Shown here: positions 1 to 7,481 of the stretch, one piece after another
Position numbering within the stretch: the first letter of the stretch is position 1
Layout: every line of letters starts with the position of its first letter
Source: an uncultured Christensenella sp.
GTDB taxonomy: Bacteria > Bacillota > Clostridia > Christensenellales > Borkfalkiaceae
NCBI GenBank assembly: GCA_910585235.1
Contig: CAJUCM010000004.1
Coordinates: forward strand, 3,244 to 67,243
DNA: 64,000 bases
Direction of reading: 5' to 3'
The notes under the pieces: generated by a model
Database searches by the model: none
What the model was told of the DNA's origin: nothing
What the model saw: the letters and a program-made list of their open reading frames with translations, nothing else
Made by a program: the position numbers and the translations under genes

Positions 1-1
1 T

Positions 2-679
2 ATGCCGAAATATAAGGTTTCAATACTTGGCGATTCAATATCAACGTATATAGGATTTAACCCTCGTGGCTATGCTGTATACTACAAAGAAGACAAGGTT
101 TACGATAACGAAATAAATAGTGTGGACGACACTTGGTGGAAACAAGTCATTGATGGCTTGGGCGGAGAGCTTTGTGTCAATAATTCGTACTCGGGGAGTT
201 TGGTTACTGGTGCATTTGCACCATCCGCTTGCTCAGAAGAGAGATGCTCGAATCTGCACGATGAAACACCCCCAGACATTATTCTCATTTATATGGGAAC
301 AAATGACAGAGGGTTTGAAATGAACCTTGGAGAGAACTGCCCAGATGATACGCTGGGGTTCTATGGGGCATATCGGACAATGTTAAAGCGAATTAAAAAC
401 AACTATCCTACAGCTAAAATCGTGTGCGGCACGTTGCTGATGGGGAGGTTGCAAGCAGGACGAAATCTCGCCTATGATCGCTTTATGAAAGAGGACACAC
501 GGTATAACGGTGTGATAAGGTTGGCAGCAAAAGAGGAAGGCTGCTTACTGGCAGATATTGCATTGGCGGATGAGCGGTACGAAACATTGGACTATTGCCA
601 CCCGACAAAAAACGGTCATAAAGAAATAGCAAAACTTTGGTTGGCTGAATTAAAGAAATTGCTAACCGAGGAAAACTGA
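2..679 (+). CDS. SGNH/GDSL-family hydrolase
   Basis: Serine esterase or lipase-like hydrolase of the SGNH fold, 225 residues and without a signal peptide, so probably cytoplasmic. The nucleophile block ILGDSIS places the serine at residue 12. An MGTNDRG block carries the oxyanion-hole Asn. A C-terminal DYCHP block supplies the Asp197/His200 pair of the catalytic triad. The start codon is the second base of the window, so its ribosome binding site cannot be seen and a longer protein cannot be excluded, but the first beta strand is complete as in the family. The physiological ester is unknown; many relatives deacetylate glycans. The gene sits beside mobile-element debris and may belong to it rather than to the sugar loci downstream. 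Confidence 0.82.
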   Translation: MPKYKVSILGDSISTYIGFNPRGYAVYYKEDKVYDNEINSVDDTWWKQVIDGLGGELCVNNSYSGSLVTGAFAPSACSEERCSNLHDETPPDIILIYMGTNDRGFEMNLGENCPDDTLGFYGAYRTMLKRIKNNYPTAKIVCGTLLMGRLQAGRNLAYDRFMKEDTRYNGVIRLAAKEEGCLLADIALADERYETLDYCHPTKNGHKEIAKLWLAELKKLLTEEN

Positions 680-721
680 ACAAGACTGAAGATGACTTCA
701 TCAAGATTATAGAGGTTAACA

Positions 722-1129
722 ATGGACAATAAATATAATTCACTTTACGGGGAACTTCAAAGGCTGTTAGATTTAAGACCAGTGAACCCTCAAGAGATAG
801 CAGATTACGTGCAATTCATTGAATCATACAGTATGGAGATAAATGCCTTTATTGCAATAGTCAACTACTGCGTAGCACTAAAAGGTTCGAACATTAAGCC
901 ACCGTACATTTTAAATGTCGCAAAATGCTTTGCCCAAGAAGGTGCTTTAACAGCTGAACAAGTTGAAAAAACCTTGTATAAGAAATCGAACAGCGCAAAC
1001 AGTCAGAAGGAAGAATCAATTTCGCAGGAAGAGTATTTGATTAAATTATTCAGAAAGCTCAATCCCAAGCTGAAGAAAAATGTCATCGATATAGTCAAGG
1101 GTCTCACTACTTCATTGGATAACAAATAG
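722..1129 (+). CDS. Small DnaD-like protein of unknown role
   Basis: A 135-residue soluble protein with a GAGG ribosome binding site just upstream. Residues about 55-82 (IKPPYILNVAKCFAQEGA followed by LTAEQVEKTL) resemble the C-terminal DnaD/DnaB_2 helical module of replication-initiation proteins, where a Tyr-Ile stretch precedes an aromatic/acidic helix and a 'G-x-x-T-x-E-x-V-E' turn. The rest is polar and helical with a Lys-rich C-terminus. The resemblance is by eye and the N-terminal winged helix of true DnaD proteins is absent, so this may be a fragment or a plasmid/ICE-type accessory protein. The adjacent recombinase remnant supports a mobile-element origin. Confidence 0.45.
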   Translation: MDNKYNSLYGELQRLLDLRPVNPQEIADYVQFIESYSMEINAFIAIVNYCVALKGSNIKPPYILNVAKCFAQEGALTAEQVEKTLYKKSNSANSQKEESISQEEYLIKLFRKLNPKLKKNVIDIVKGLTTSLDNK

Positions 1130-1262
1130 TCAAGATTCGTGCAGCTAGGATGCAAGCAAATGCGCAATGGTGTACTCTTGAAGGGTGCAAAGCAAAAAAT
1201 AAGATTGCATCCTTGCGAGTGTGTCGGTAAGGTTGCAACCATAAATGTAATCTTGAATTCTT

Positions 1263-1294
1263 AAAATCTCACCTCTACGGGGGTGGGATTTTTT
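1263..1294 (+). terminator. Rho-independent terminator
   Basis: The stem AAATCTCACC / GGTGGGATTT (one T-G wobble) with a short loop is followed by a run of T. It would end transcripts from the DnaD-like gene. Confidence 0.65.
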
Positions 1295-1398
1295 TGGTGT
1301 GTTTGAAAAAGGGGATTTTTGTTCAACTGCCTATCGAAACACCCCCTAAAAAGGGGAGTTTCGGTCAACACACGCACGATAAGTATACAAACCTGCAT

Positions 1399-1427
1399 TT
1401 GAAAAGTGCAGGTTTGTATGTTATAAT
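1399..1427 (+). promoter_or_regulatory. Promoter for recombinase remnant
   Basis: TTGAAA at 1399-1404 and TATAAT at 1422-1427 are separated by 17 bases. The -35 box lies in the loop of a hairpin formed by ACAAACCTGCA / TGCAGGTTTGT. The predicted start near 1434 is immediately ahead of a terminator-like hairpin. Confidence 0.6.
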
Positions 1428-1432
1428 AGAGA

Positions 1433-1465
1433 AAAAGTCATAACGATTTTGTTATGACTTTTTTT
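1433..1465 (+). terminator. Terminator-like hairpin in the recombinase leader
   Basis: AAAGTCATAAC / GTTATGACTTT stem with a GATTTT loop and a run of seven T, ending 14 bases before the recombinase start codon. Placed between the promoter and the gene, it could act as an attenuator; this is inference from position. Confidence 0.6.
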
Positions 1466-1479
1466 AATGTGAGGTAGCT

Positions 1480-1689
1480 ATGTCTATTAGAGTTGCCGTG
1501 TATTGTCGAGTCAGTACCGAAACGGAAATGCAACAACATAGTTTAGGCGTACAAAGGGCATATTATGAAGACTATGTTCGGGCAAATAATAATTACGAAC
1601 TTGTTGGTTTATACATAGAAACTGCAAGCGGAATGAATAAGAAAAACCGTAAACAGTTTAATGCTATGATGAGAGCATGGCAGATTTGA
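1480..1689 (+). pseudogene. Serine recombinase, truncated N-terminus
   Basis: The first 69 residues of a large serine recombinase or resolvase: the block RVAVYCRVST carries the catalytic serine (residue 12), followed by the usual QRAYYEDYV helix and the GLYIETASG / NRKQFNAMM segment. Intact large serine recombinases run to about 500 residues. Here the frame stops after residue 69 and no recombinase zinc-ribbon or coiled-coil domain follows, so it is a remnant. A GAGG ribosome binding site and promoter remain. It marks an old integration or deletion event at the left edge of the sugar loci. Confidence 0.8.
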
Positions 1690-1760
1690 AGGAATGAATT
1701 ATTTTACTTTGCGCTATGCTTGTTCGTCAAAATGAAATGGTAAAACTGACTGTGCTGTAA

Positions 1761-1919
1761 GAACGGCTGATATTATTGCTTGCAAGCAATCCGAATATTA
1801 CTTATTCGGCGATAGCTGAACCGCTCGCAAAGGATAGAGTAACAGTAAGTCGCAACATAAAGAAATTGAAAGAACTTGGAATTGGCGAGGGCGTAGGGAC
1901 GAGTAAAGCAGGCTACTGA
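1761..1919 (+). pseudogene. Winged-helix tail fragment (ATP-binding AlbA/RecG-like)
   Basis: An open stretch without its own start encodes about 52 residues reading ERLILLLASNPNITYSAIAE, then a VTVSRNIKKLKELGI recognition helix and a final GTSKAGY. This is the typical C-terminal winged helix of AlbA_2/AAA_4-type putative transcriptional regulators, which usually end in a G-x-x-K-x-G-Y/W motif. The N-terminal domain is missing, so only the tail survives. Confidence 0.5.
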
Positions 1920-1955
1920 CAAATAGTAGTAAAATAATATTAAAATAGGTTTTAT

Positions 1956-2021
1956 ATGTTTACATTTGAAAATTTAAGCGATTACGAATTTGAAAATCTA
2001 TATATAGAATGGGAATCTTGA
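1956..2021 (+). pseudogene. Short N-terminal fragment, restriction-endonuclease-like
   Basis: A 21-codon reading frame beginning MFTFENLSDYEFENLYIEWE and then stopping. The 'F-x-x-L-S-D-Y-E-F-E' opening is common at the start of putative restriction-endonuclease/NACHT-type defence proteins. Its stop codon overlaps the -35 box of the next gene. The assignment rests on one short motif and is tentative. Confidence 0.3.
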
Positions 2022-2046
2022 CAGATCGGATACGCTGTGGTAGAAT
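2018..2046 (+). promoter_or_regulatory. Strong promoter for the Gfo/Idh gene
   Basis: TTGACA at 2018-2023, 17-base spacer, TAGAAT at 2041-2046 with an extended -10 (TGG just before). The predicted start near 2053 leaves a leader of about 35 bases with a GGAGGG ribosome binding site at 2077-2082. Confidence 0.7.
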
Positions 2047-2088
2047 GGGCAAAAATATTGGGTTTAAAAACAAGCGGAGGGTGGATAC

Positions 2089-3081
2089 ATGAAAGCGAAA
2101 ATGGCGATTATCGGGGCTACCGGTTCGGCGTATAAACGGACGATCCCGCAGTTGGCGGATTCTGCGTTTTGTGAGGTTACGGCGATCCAGGGAAGAGACG
2201 TGGAAAAATTAAAAAAAATTTCAAACGAGTTTCAGATCGGGGCGATTTATACGGACGAACGGGAGTTGATAGAGCGTGAGGACTACGATCTTATCTATAT
2301 CGCAAATCCGCCGTTTATGCACTTTCAGAGTTTTATGAATGTATTGCGGAAAAGGGGAACGCCCGTCATTATGGAAAAACCGCTCGACGTTGATTATGCG
2401 AACGGAGAGCGGTACAGGGATTATATCGGCGCTCCTTTTATGGTGGCGCATCATTTGAGGCATCAGACGGCATACCGCGATTTGAAAACGCATCTCGGTC
2501 GCGGAACGATCGGGCAAGTTCTCAATGTTTATTGTCAATGGGGGTTTGCGCTCAATCCTAAGTCCTCTAATTCCGTATGGAAACGGGACCGCGTTTTAGG
2601 GGGAGGCGGAACGTTTTCCGATAACGGCATTCATACGGTTGATTTGATACTCGGACTGTTCGGCAAACCCGAACGCGTTGCGGGGCACGCTTTGCGTGCG
2701 AACGGTTTCCCCGTTTACGATAACGAGACGGCGATGCTTCTCTATCGGGATAAAACGGTGACGCTCTCGTCGTCGCATACCATGGAATATCCCGGAAATC
2801 ATTTGCTGATCTACGGAACGAAAGGGAAGATAGAAGCGTTCGGGGCGATGGGGGAGCGTTCGATCAGATCGATCCGTATTACTACGGCGGAGGGGGAGAG
2901 GAACATCGGCTATCCCGAAGAATGTTTGTACCGCGCGGAGGTAGAAAATTTTGTGCGGAAGTATATTTTCGGAGAAGATATTCCGTATGACGGAACGACG
3001 TATGAAGAGGCGATGACCGCGCTGAGGATCGTTGATCTTGCGCGGAAATCGGGTGAAACGGACACGATTTACCGATTATGA
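2089..3081 (+). CDS. Gfo/Idh/MocA-family oxidoreductase
   Basis: NAD(P)-dependent sugar or cyclitol dehydrogenase-like enzyme, 330 residues, cytoplasmic. The N-terminal Rossmann domain begins IIGATGSAYKR (dinucleotide-binding glycines 8 and 11). The family signature MEKPLDV puts the catalytic-region Glu-Lys-Pro at 96-98. The C-terminal GFO/IDH domain follows from about residue 130 (GQVLNVYCQWGF) with a conserved DNGIHTVDL stretch that supplies the usual Asp/His. The gene is monocistronic, with its own promoter and a terminator overlapping its stop codon. It converges on the RpiR regulator. The substrate is not evident; its place beside a mannan operon hints at sugar oxidation/epimerisation, but it is not co-transcribed with it. 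Confidence 0.88.
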   Translation: MKAKMAIIGATGSAYKRTIPQLADSAFCEVTAIQGRDVEKLKKISNEFQIGAIYTDERELIEREDYDLIYIANPPFMHFQSFMNVLRKRGTPVIMEKPLDVDYANGERYRDYIGAPFMVAHHLRHQTAYRDLKTHLGRGTIGQVLNVYCQWGFALNPKSSNSVWKRDRVLGGGGTFSDNGIHTVDLILGLFGKPERVAGHALRANGFPVYDNETAMLLYRDKTVTLSSSHTMEYPGNHLLIYGTKGKIEAFGAMGERSIRSIRITTAEGERNIGYPEECLYRAEVENFVRKYIFGEDIPYDGTTYEEAMTALRIVDLARKSGETDTIYRL

Positions 3082-3114
3082 AAAAAGGGAGGAATCATGA
3101 TTCCTCCCTTTTTT
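3081..3114. terminator. Bidirectional terminator
   Basis: A perfect stem AAAAAAGGGAGGAATC / GATTCCTCCCTTTTTT lies between two converging genes, with A-runs and T-runs on both sides so that it works for either strand. Confidence 0.9.
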
Positions 3115-3122
3115 ATAGGCTG

Positions 3123-3944
3123 CTATATTTCTTTATCGAATACCGCGATCGCCGTGCGTTCAAGGTTGAGCTGGGACTGTTTTCCCATTCGCTTGAACAC
3201 GGATGCCGCCAATACGTCTATCACGTAGAGCTGACTGATTTTTGCGATCAGCGAGCCGCCGTCGAGAGGCGTATTTTTTGTTACGACGAAGAGCGAGATG
3301 TCCGCATACGAACTGAGCGGGGAGCGCAGGTAGTTGGTGATGATAATGAGCTTCGTGCCGATCCGCTTTGCCATGCGCGCAATATCGATCATATCTTTGG
3401 TGCTTCCGCTCACCGAGAATAATACGAGTACGTCGTCCTCTTGGAGAGTGGAACTTGCGATCATCTGCAAGTGGCTGTCGGAGAGGTGATACATATGAAT
3501 GCCGAAGCGCAGGAATTTATTGCGCATCTCCTCTGCCGCTACCCCCGAATTGCCGCTTCCCATGCAGTATATCTGCTTTGCGCCGAGCAATAGATCGGTG
3601 GCTTTTTCGATATTTTCCTGATTCAGAAGTTCGTAAGTAGAATGCAGCGCAGTACACATACTGTTCATGATGGTGAATGAAAAATTTTCCTCATCCTCCG
3701 TATATTCGCTGTTGTTGCTCTGCGCGAGCAGCATTCGGAACTCGGAATAACCGCGAAGTCCGAGTTTTCTGCAAAAACGGAGAAGGGTGGATTCCGCTAC
3801 GTTTGCCTGACTTGCAAATTCGGTAATAGAAAGGTAACTCAGATTGGAAATATTGTTGCCGTTCAGAAAAGCGATGATCGCGCGGTCCTGTTTGGTTGCA
3901 TGCGTTTGGATCAAAGAGATCCGGTCAAATATACTTTCTGCCAT
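3123..3944 (-). CDS. RpiR-family regulator (HTH + SIS domain)
   Basis: Transcription factor of 273 residues. The N-terminal RpiR helix-turn-helix (residues about 1-80; SYLSITEFASQANVAESTLL followed by RFCRKLGL) binds DNA. The C-terminal SIS domain (about 105-250; IYCMGSGNSGVAAEEM, then VLVLFSVSGSTKDMI) binds a phosphosugar. I chose the start at 3944 rather than the upstream in-frame ATG at 4019, because a good promoter on this strand (boxes at 4002-4007 and 3979-3984) lies between them, so the upstream codon would not be in the mRNA. The gene is divergent from the mannan operon and probably represses it, relieved by a phosphorylated mannose derivative; that ligand is inferred. Confidence 0.9.
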   Translation of the reverse strand: MAESIFDRISLIQTHATKQDRAIIAFLNGNNISNLSYLSITEFASQANVAESTLLRFCRKLGLRGYSEFRMLLAQSNNSEYTEDEENFSFTIMNSMCTALHSTYELLNQENIEKATDLLLGAKQIYCMGSGNSGVAAEEMRNKFLRFGIHMYHLSDSHLQMIASSTLQEDDVLVLFSVSGSTKDMIDIARMAKRIGTKLIIITNYLRSPLSSYADISLFVVTKNTPLDGGSLIAKISQLYVIDVLAASVFKRMGKQSQLNLERTAIAVFDKEI

Positions 3945-3978
3945 CTTATTTTCATATCCGTGAAGATTATTTTTATTA

Positions 3979-4007
3979 AATATAACACAATTTTTATAAA
4001 TTGTCAA
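3979..4007 (-). promoter_or_regulatory. Promoter of the RpiR gene
   Basis: On the minus strand TTGACA (4002-4007) and TATATT (3979-3984) are separated by exactly 17 bases. The predicted transcript start is near 3972, about 28 bases before the chosen start codon. Confidence 0.7.
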
Positions 4008-4054
4008 TAACGAAAGCAATTTTTATCCGATTTTTGACAGCGAATTTTTATTTT

Positions 4055-4084
4055 TTGAAATAAAATACAAAAAATCGCTTTCAA
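4055..4084. promoter_or_regulatory. Possible RpiR operator
   Basis: TTGAAA (4055-4060) and TTTCAA (4079-4084) form an inverted repeat with an 18-base AT-rich spacer, between the two divergent promoters and just upstream of the operon -35 box. RpiR proteins often bind TGAAA/TTTCA half-sites; the match is suggestive only. Confidence 0.3.
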
Positions 4085-4087
4085 GTA

Positions 4088-4116
4088 TTGACAGCAGTAC
4101 CTTTCTATGATATACT
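4088..4116 (+). promoter_or_regulatory. Promoter of the mannan operon
   Basis: TTGACA at 4088-4093 and TATACT at 4111-4116, spacer 17. Predicted start near 4123, leaving a leader of about 77 AT-rich bases before the GGAG ribosome binding site of the first gene. Confidence 0.75.
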
Positions 4117-4199
4117 TGTCATAAATTCGGTCAATAAATGAAAATTTACTGTCATTTATAATAAATTTGCAAGTAAAATTTCACTAAAACGGAGTATTT

Positions 4200-6578
4200 A
4201 TGAAAAAAATGACAATTTATGTGATTCATCATTCGCATACCGACGTCGGATATACCGATACGCAGGAAAAAATGAAAGCGCATCATATCGGATTTATCCG
4301 TGAAATTTTAGAGCTTGTAAAAAAAGAACCGCGTTTCAAATGGAACTGCGAAAGCTATTGGTGCGTTCAGCAGTTTTTTGCCGAAGCGGACGAAGAGGAA
4401 AAAAAGGCGTTTGTTTCCGTCGTCAAAAGCGGAAATATCGGACTTTCGGGGAATTATCTCAATCTCACCGACCTTGCGAGCGAGCGGGTACTCAACGAGA
4501 CGATGGACGCGTGCGTGGAGGAGCTCAGCCGTTACGGACTTGCATACCGCTATGCGCTCACGGCGGATATCAACGGTTACGGATGGGGATTTTCCGAAGC
4601 GCTTTACAGCCACGGCGTGCGCGGGCTCATGTCCTGTATTCATACCCACCACGGCTATCACCCGCTGTTCCGCAAGCAGACGCCCTTCTACTGGGTCACG
4701 CCGCAGGGGAACCGTTTACTTGTCTGGAACGGGGAGCATTACCTGTTCGGCAACGAACTCGGAATCGCGCAGGCTTCGGAATTCGAGTACACCTTGCAGG
4801 ACGGGTTGACGTTTGCGGGATTGACGCCCTACGAAAAGGCGTGCGCCCGTATTCAGGCGTTTATCGATACCGACCTCGCGCAGGGATACGAATATGATTT
4901 TATTCCCGTTTCCGTGAGCGGAAACATGACGGACAATTCGCCCGCCTCGTTGAAGGTACTCGAATTTATCGACCGATACAATGCGGAACACAGCGAAATA
5001 GAGTTGAAGCTGGCGACGCTCGACGAATTTTTTGCCCGCGCGGAAAAGCTCGGCAATCTGCCCGAATACGTCGGGGACTGGACGGATTGGTGGGCGGACG
5101 GGATCGGCTCGACGCCCGCCGATACCATGCATTACAGGGCGGCGTCGCGGATATACGATATGGCGCGGAAGCTCGACCCCGACGCAAAGATCGGCGGAGC
5201 GGAGAACTACCGCTCGGCGCTGTATAATCTGATGTTCTATTCCGAGCATACCTGGGGATATTCTTCTTCGATCACGGAACCCTATCATCCGCAGGTGAAC
5301 AACCTCGACCAGTGGAAGCGTCTCTTTGCGTTAAAGGCAAACGAGTCGGCGACGATCGCAAAGGAAAAAATTCAGCGCCATTACGGGGAAACGGCGATTT
5401 CGTTGCACCGCGAACTCAAATTCCGTGCCGTGAACCCGCACGATTATCCCGTGCGCGAAATGTTGGTACAGGATCTGGAACATTTTTACGGACACGAAAA
5501 TTTTGACGTGATCGACGAAGAGACGGGCAAGAGCGTTCCCTTCCAGATCGGCAAATATTCCCGCGGACCCGAAATGTGTATTTTTACGGAGCTTGCCCCC
5601 AAAGAGGTGCGCACGTTCTGTCTGAAAGAATCGGAAAAACCCAAAGTGCGGAGCGCGGGACTGTGTGCGCGCGCGGGGATCGAGGGGGTTGCCGATCTGA
5701 ACCATATTCTCAGTCAGGAAAAGAACGATTACGTCTTTTTTGACGCGGTCGAGAACGAGTATTTCAGGATCGAGATGCGCCGTCCTTTCGGGGTCACCCG
5801 CATTTACTACAAAAAGAACAAAAAAGAACTTCTGCGGGAGGGCGAATACGCATTCCGTCCCGTGTATGAAGTGACGCAGCGCGCGCTTACGGAAGATTAT
5901 CTGTTCGTGCGCAGAAATATGGGGCGCAACCGCAAAGCGGTGAGAACGGAGCGCGACTTCGGCGAACTCGTCGATATTAAAGTGCTTGAAAACGGTACGC
6001 TGTATGCGCGCGTGGAACTTAGTTACAGGCTCAACGGCACGCAGGAATGTAGCGTGATCCTGACGGCGCATAAGCTCATGCCCCGCATTACGGTGGATTT
6101 CCGTCTGCATAAAAACAGCGTATGGGAACCGGAAAATCTCTATCTTGCGCTTCCCTTTGCAAGAAAAGATTCCAAGGTCTATATGGATAAGGCGGGCGCG
6201 GTGTTCCGTCCAAGAGTGGATCAACTCCCCGGTACCTGCGTGGATTTTTACGCCGTGCAGAACGGCGCGGCGGTCGTGAACGAGAAAAACGCGGTGATCC
6301 TCGCTTCGCAGGACGCCCCGCTTCTGAGCATGGGCACTCTGGAAGCGCACCCGATCAAACTGATGGGGGAGGGAAGTCCCAATGCGGACGAACTGTATTC
6401 CTGGGTGATGAACAACTTCTGGGAGACGAACTTCAAGGCAAGTCTCGGCGGGTTCTATCAGTTCCGCTATACGTTGCAACTGACGGAAGAAAAGGAGCCC
6501 GAAAAAATTTTCAAAGAGATGGAGTGCATCAACGAAGGCATACTGACCTTTTATCTGTTTGAAGGGGAAAAGCAATGA
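4200..6578 (+). CDS. GH38-type alpha-mannosidase
   Basis: Large cytoplasmic glycosidase, 792 residues, no signal peptide. The opening IHHSHTDVGYTD is the zinc-binding motif of family 38 (His13, Asp15). TADINGYGWG carries the probable nucleophile Asp123, also a zinc ligand, and SEHTWG supplies His350. A helical linker (about 260-420) and a beta-rich C-terminal half follow, as in GH38 and the related DUF5054 enzymes. Family members cleave alpha-mannosides with retention. As first gene of an operon with mannose-6-phosphate isomerase, a sugar importer and an exported GH76 mannanase, it probably trims imported alpha-manno-oligosaccharides inside the cell. The divergent RpiR gene is the likely regulator. 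The exact linkage preference cannot be read from sequence. Confidence 0.85.
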   Translation: MKKMTIYVIHHSHTDVGYTDTQEKMKAHHIGFIREILELVKKEPRFKWNCESYWCVQQFFAEADEEEKKAFVSVVKSGNIGLSGNYLNLTDLASERVLNETMDACVEELSRYGLAYRYALTADINGYGWGFSEALYSHGVRGLMSCIHTHHGYHPLFRKQTPFYWVTPQGNRLLVWNGEHYLFGNELGIAQASEFEYTLQDGLTFAGLTPYEKACARIQAFIDTDLAQGYEYDFIPVSVSGNMTDNSPASLKVLEFIDRYNAEHSEIELKLATLDEFFARAEKLGNLPEYVGDWTDWWADGIGSTPADTMHYRAASRIYDMARKLDPDAKIGGAENYRSALYNLMFYSEHTWGYSSSITEPYHPQVNNLDQWKRLFALKANESATIAKEKIQRHYGETAISLHRELKFRAVNPHDYPVREMLVQDLEHFYGHENFDVIDEETGKSVPFQIGKYSRGPEMCIFTELAPKEVRTFCLKESEKPKVRSAGLCARAGIEGVADLNHILSQEKNDYVFFDAVENEYFRIEMRRPFGVTRIYYKKNKKELLREGEYAFRPVYEVTQRALTEDYLFVRRNMGRNRKAVRTERDFGELVDIKVLENGTLYARVELSYRLNGTQECSVILTAHKLMPRITVDFRLHKNSVWEPENLYLALPFARKDSKVYMDKAGAVFRPRVDQLPGTCVDFYAVQNGAAVVNEKNAVILASQDAPLLSMGTLEAHPIKLMGEGSPNADELYSWVMNNFWETNFKASLGGFYQFRYTLQLTEEKEPEKIFKEMECINEGILTFYLFEGEKQ

Positions 6579-7465
6579 AGGCGCTGGGGATCGATCTCGG
6601 CGGGACTTCGGCAAAGATCGGCTTGGTGGAGGACGGGCAGATCCTGAATTCCGCATCCGTTCCGACGCGCAAAGACAGCGATTACGAAGGGATCCTCGGC
6701 GAAATTGTCAAAACGTCGAAGCAGTTGATTTCAAACGAGCGGATCGGAAGCGTGGGGATCGGATCGCCGGGACTCATCGATACCGCGTCGGGGACGGTGC
6801 GGTACTCGAACAACATCCGTTGGGAGAACGCGCCGCTCAAAGACGATATTCAAAAGGCGCTCGGCGTTCCCGCGTATATCGCCAACGACGCGAAGTGCGC
6901 GGCGCTCGGCGAAGCGATCTACGGCGCGGGCGCGGGGTATTCGAGATTCGCTATGCTGACGCTCGGCACGGGCGTCGGAGGCGGATTCGTCGTAAACGGA
7001 AAATTGGAGGAGGGAACGCTCTACGGGGACGCCTCCGGAATTTACGGACACCTTACGCTGTACCCCGACGGTCGCCCCTGTACCTGCGGACGGCGGGGCT
7101 GTCTGGAAGCGTACTGCTCCGCGCGGGCGGTGGAGAACAAGGCGCAGAGCATTCTGGGCAGAAAGGTCTCCGCCAAGGCGATCTTCGAGGCGGCGGCAAA
7201 TCATAATTTCGTTGCGGAAGAGATCGTGGACGAATTTACGAGAAATCTTGCCGTGGCGCTCGTCAGTCTTGCAAATATTTTAAGACCGCAGTGTTTTGCG
7301 ATCGGCGGGGGACTTTCGGCGGATGCGGAGCAGTTTTTGCCGTATGTGAACGAAATGCTTGAAAAAGAGGTCTATGGCTGGGCGTACGCGCCCGTGAAAG
7401 CCGTTCGGGCAAAACTCGGAAACACGGCGGGAATGATCGGCGCGGCGGCGCTGAACAGAAAATGA
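6575..7465 (+). CDS. ROK-family sugar kinase
   Basis: Cytoplasmic hexokinase-type enzyme of the ROK family, 296 residues. The phosphate-binding motif GIDLGGTSAK lies at residues 5-14. A central TLGTGVGGGF loop follows, then the ROK zinc site in GRPCTCGRRGCLEAY (about 165-180). There is no N-terminal DNA-binding domain, so it is a kinase rather than a NagC-type repressor. It overlaps the stop of the mannosidase by four bases (ATGA), so the two are translationally coupled. In this context it would phosphorylate mannose (or glucose) released by the mannosidase, handing mannose-6-phosphate to the isomerase next door. Substrate is inferred from context. Confidence 0.88.
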   Translation: MKALGIDLGGTSAKIGLVEDGQILNSASVPTRKDSDYEGILGEIVKTSKQLISNERIGSVGIGSPGLIDTASGTVRYSNNIRWENAPLKDDIQKALGVPAYIANDAKCAALGEAIYGAGAGYSRFAMLTLGTGVGGGFVVNGKLEEGTLYGDASGIYGHLTLYPDGRPCTCGRRGCLEAYCSARAVENKAQSILGRKVSAKAIFEAAANHNFVAEEIVDEFTRNLAVALVSLANILRPQCFAIGGGLSADAEQFLPYVNEMLEKEVYGWAYAPVKAVRAKLGNTAGMIGAAALNRK

Positions 7466-7481
7466 AGAGAGGTAAACGGAG

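Larger units (their letters stand above)
1130..1479. other. Non-coding stretch with several inverted repeats
   Basis: No convincing gene. A 9-bp inverted repeat (AGGATGCAA at about 1147-1155 and TTGCATCCT at 1204-1212) encloses 48 bases and is followed by the 10-bp palindrome GGTTGCAACC at 1231-1240. Further on lie a terminator (1263-1294), a hairpin with one mismatch around CGAAACACCCC/GGGGAGTTTCG (about 1335-1364), and a promoter-plus-hairpin arrangement before the recombinase remnant. The dense palindromes fit the end of a mobile element, but no insertion-sequence termini or target duplication were recognised. Confidence 0.5.

Noticed and set aside
1135..1235. Possible small RNA or coding remnant upstream of the recombinase
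   Set aside because: The frame (about 30 residues, Cys-rich) has no start signal and I recognise no family; the inverted repeats alone do not define an RNA gene.
3945..4019. Longer N-terminus for the RpiR regulator
   Set aside because: The gene's own promoter lies within this stretch, and the extra residues do not fit the family's helix-turn-helix start.
5331..6656. 441-codon antisense frame over the GH38 gene
   Set aside because: Same shadow effect; the product is low in complexity and matches no family, while the sense strand has clear catalytic motifs.
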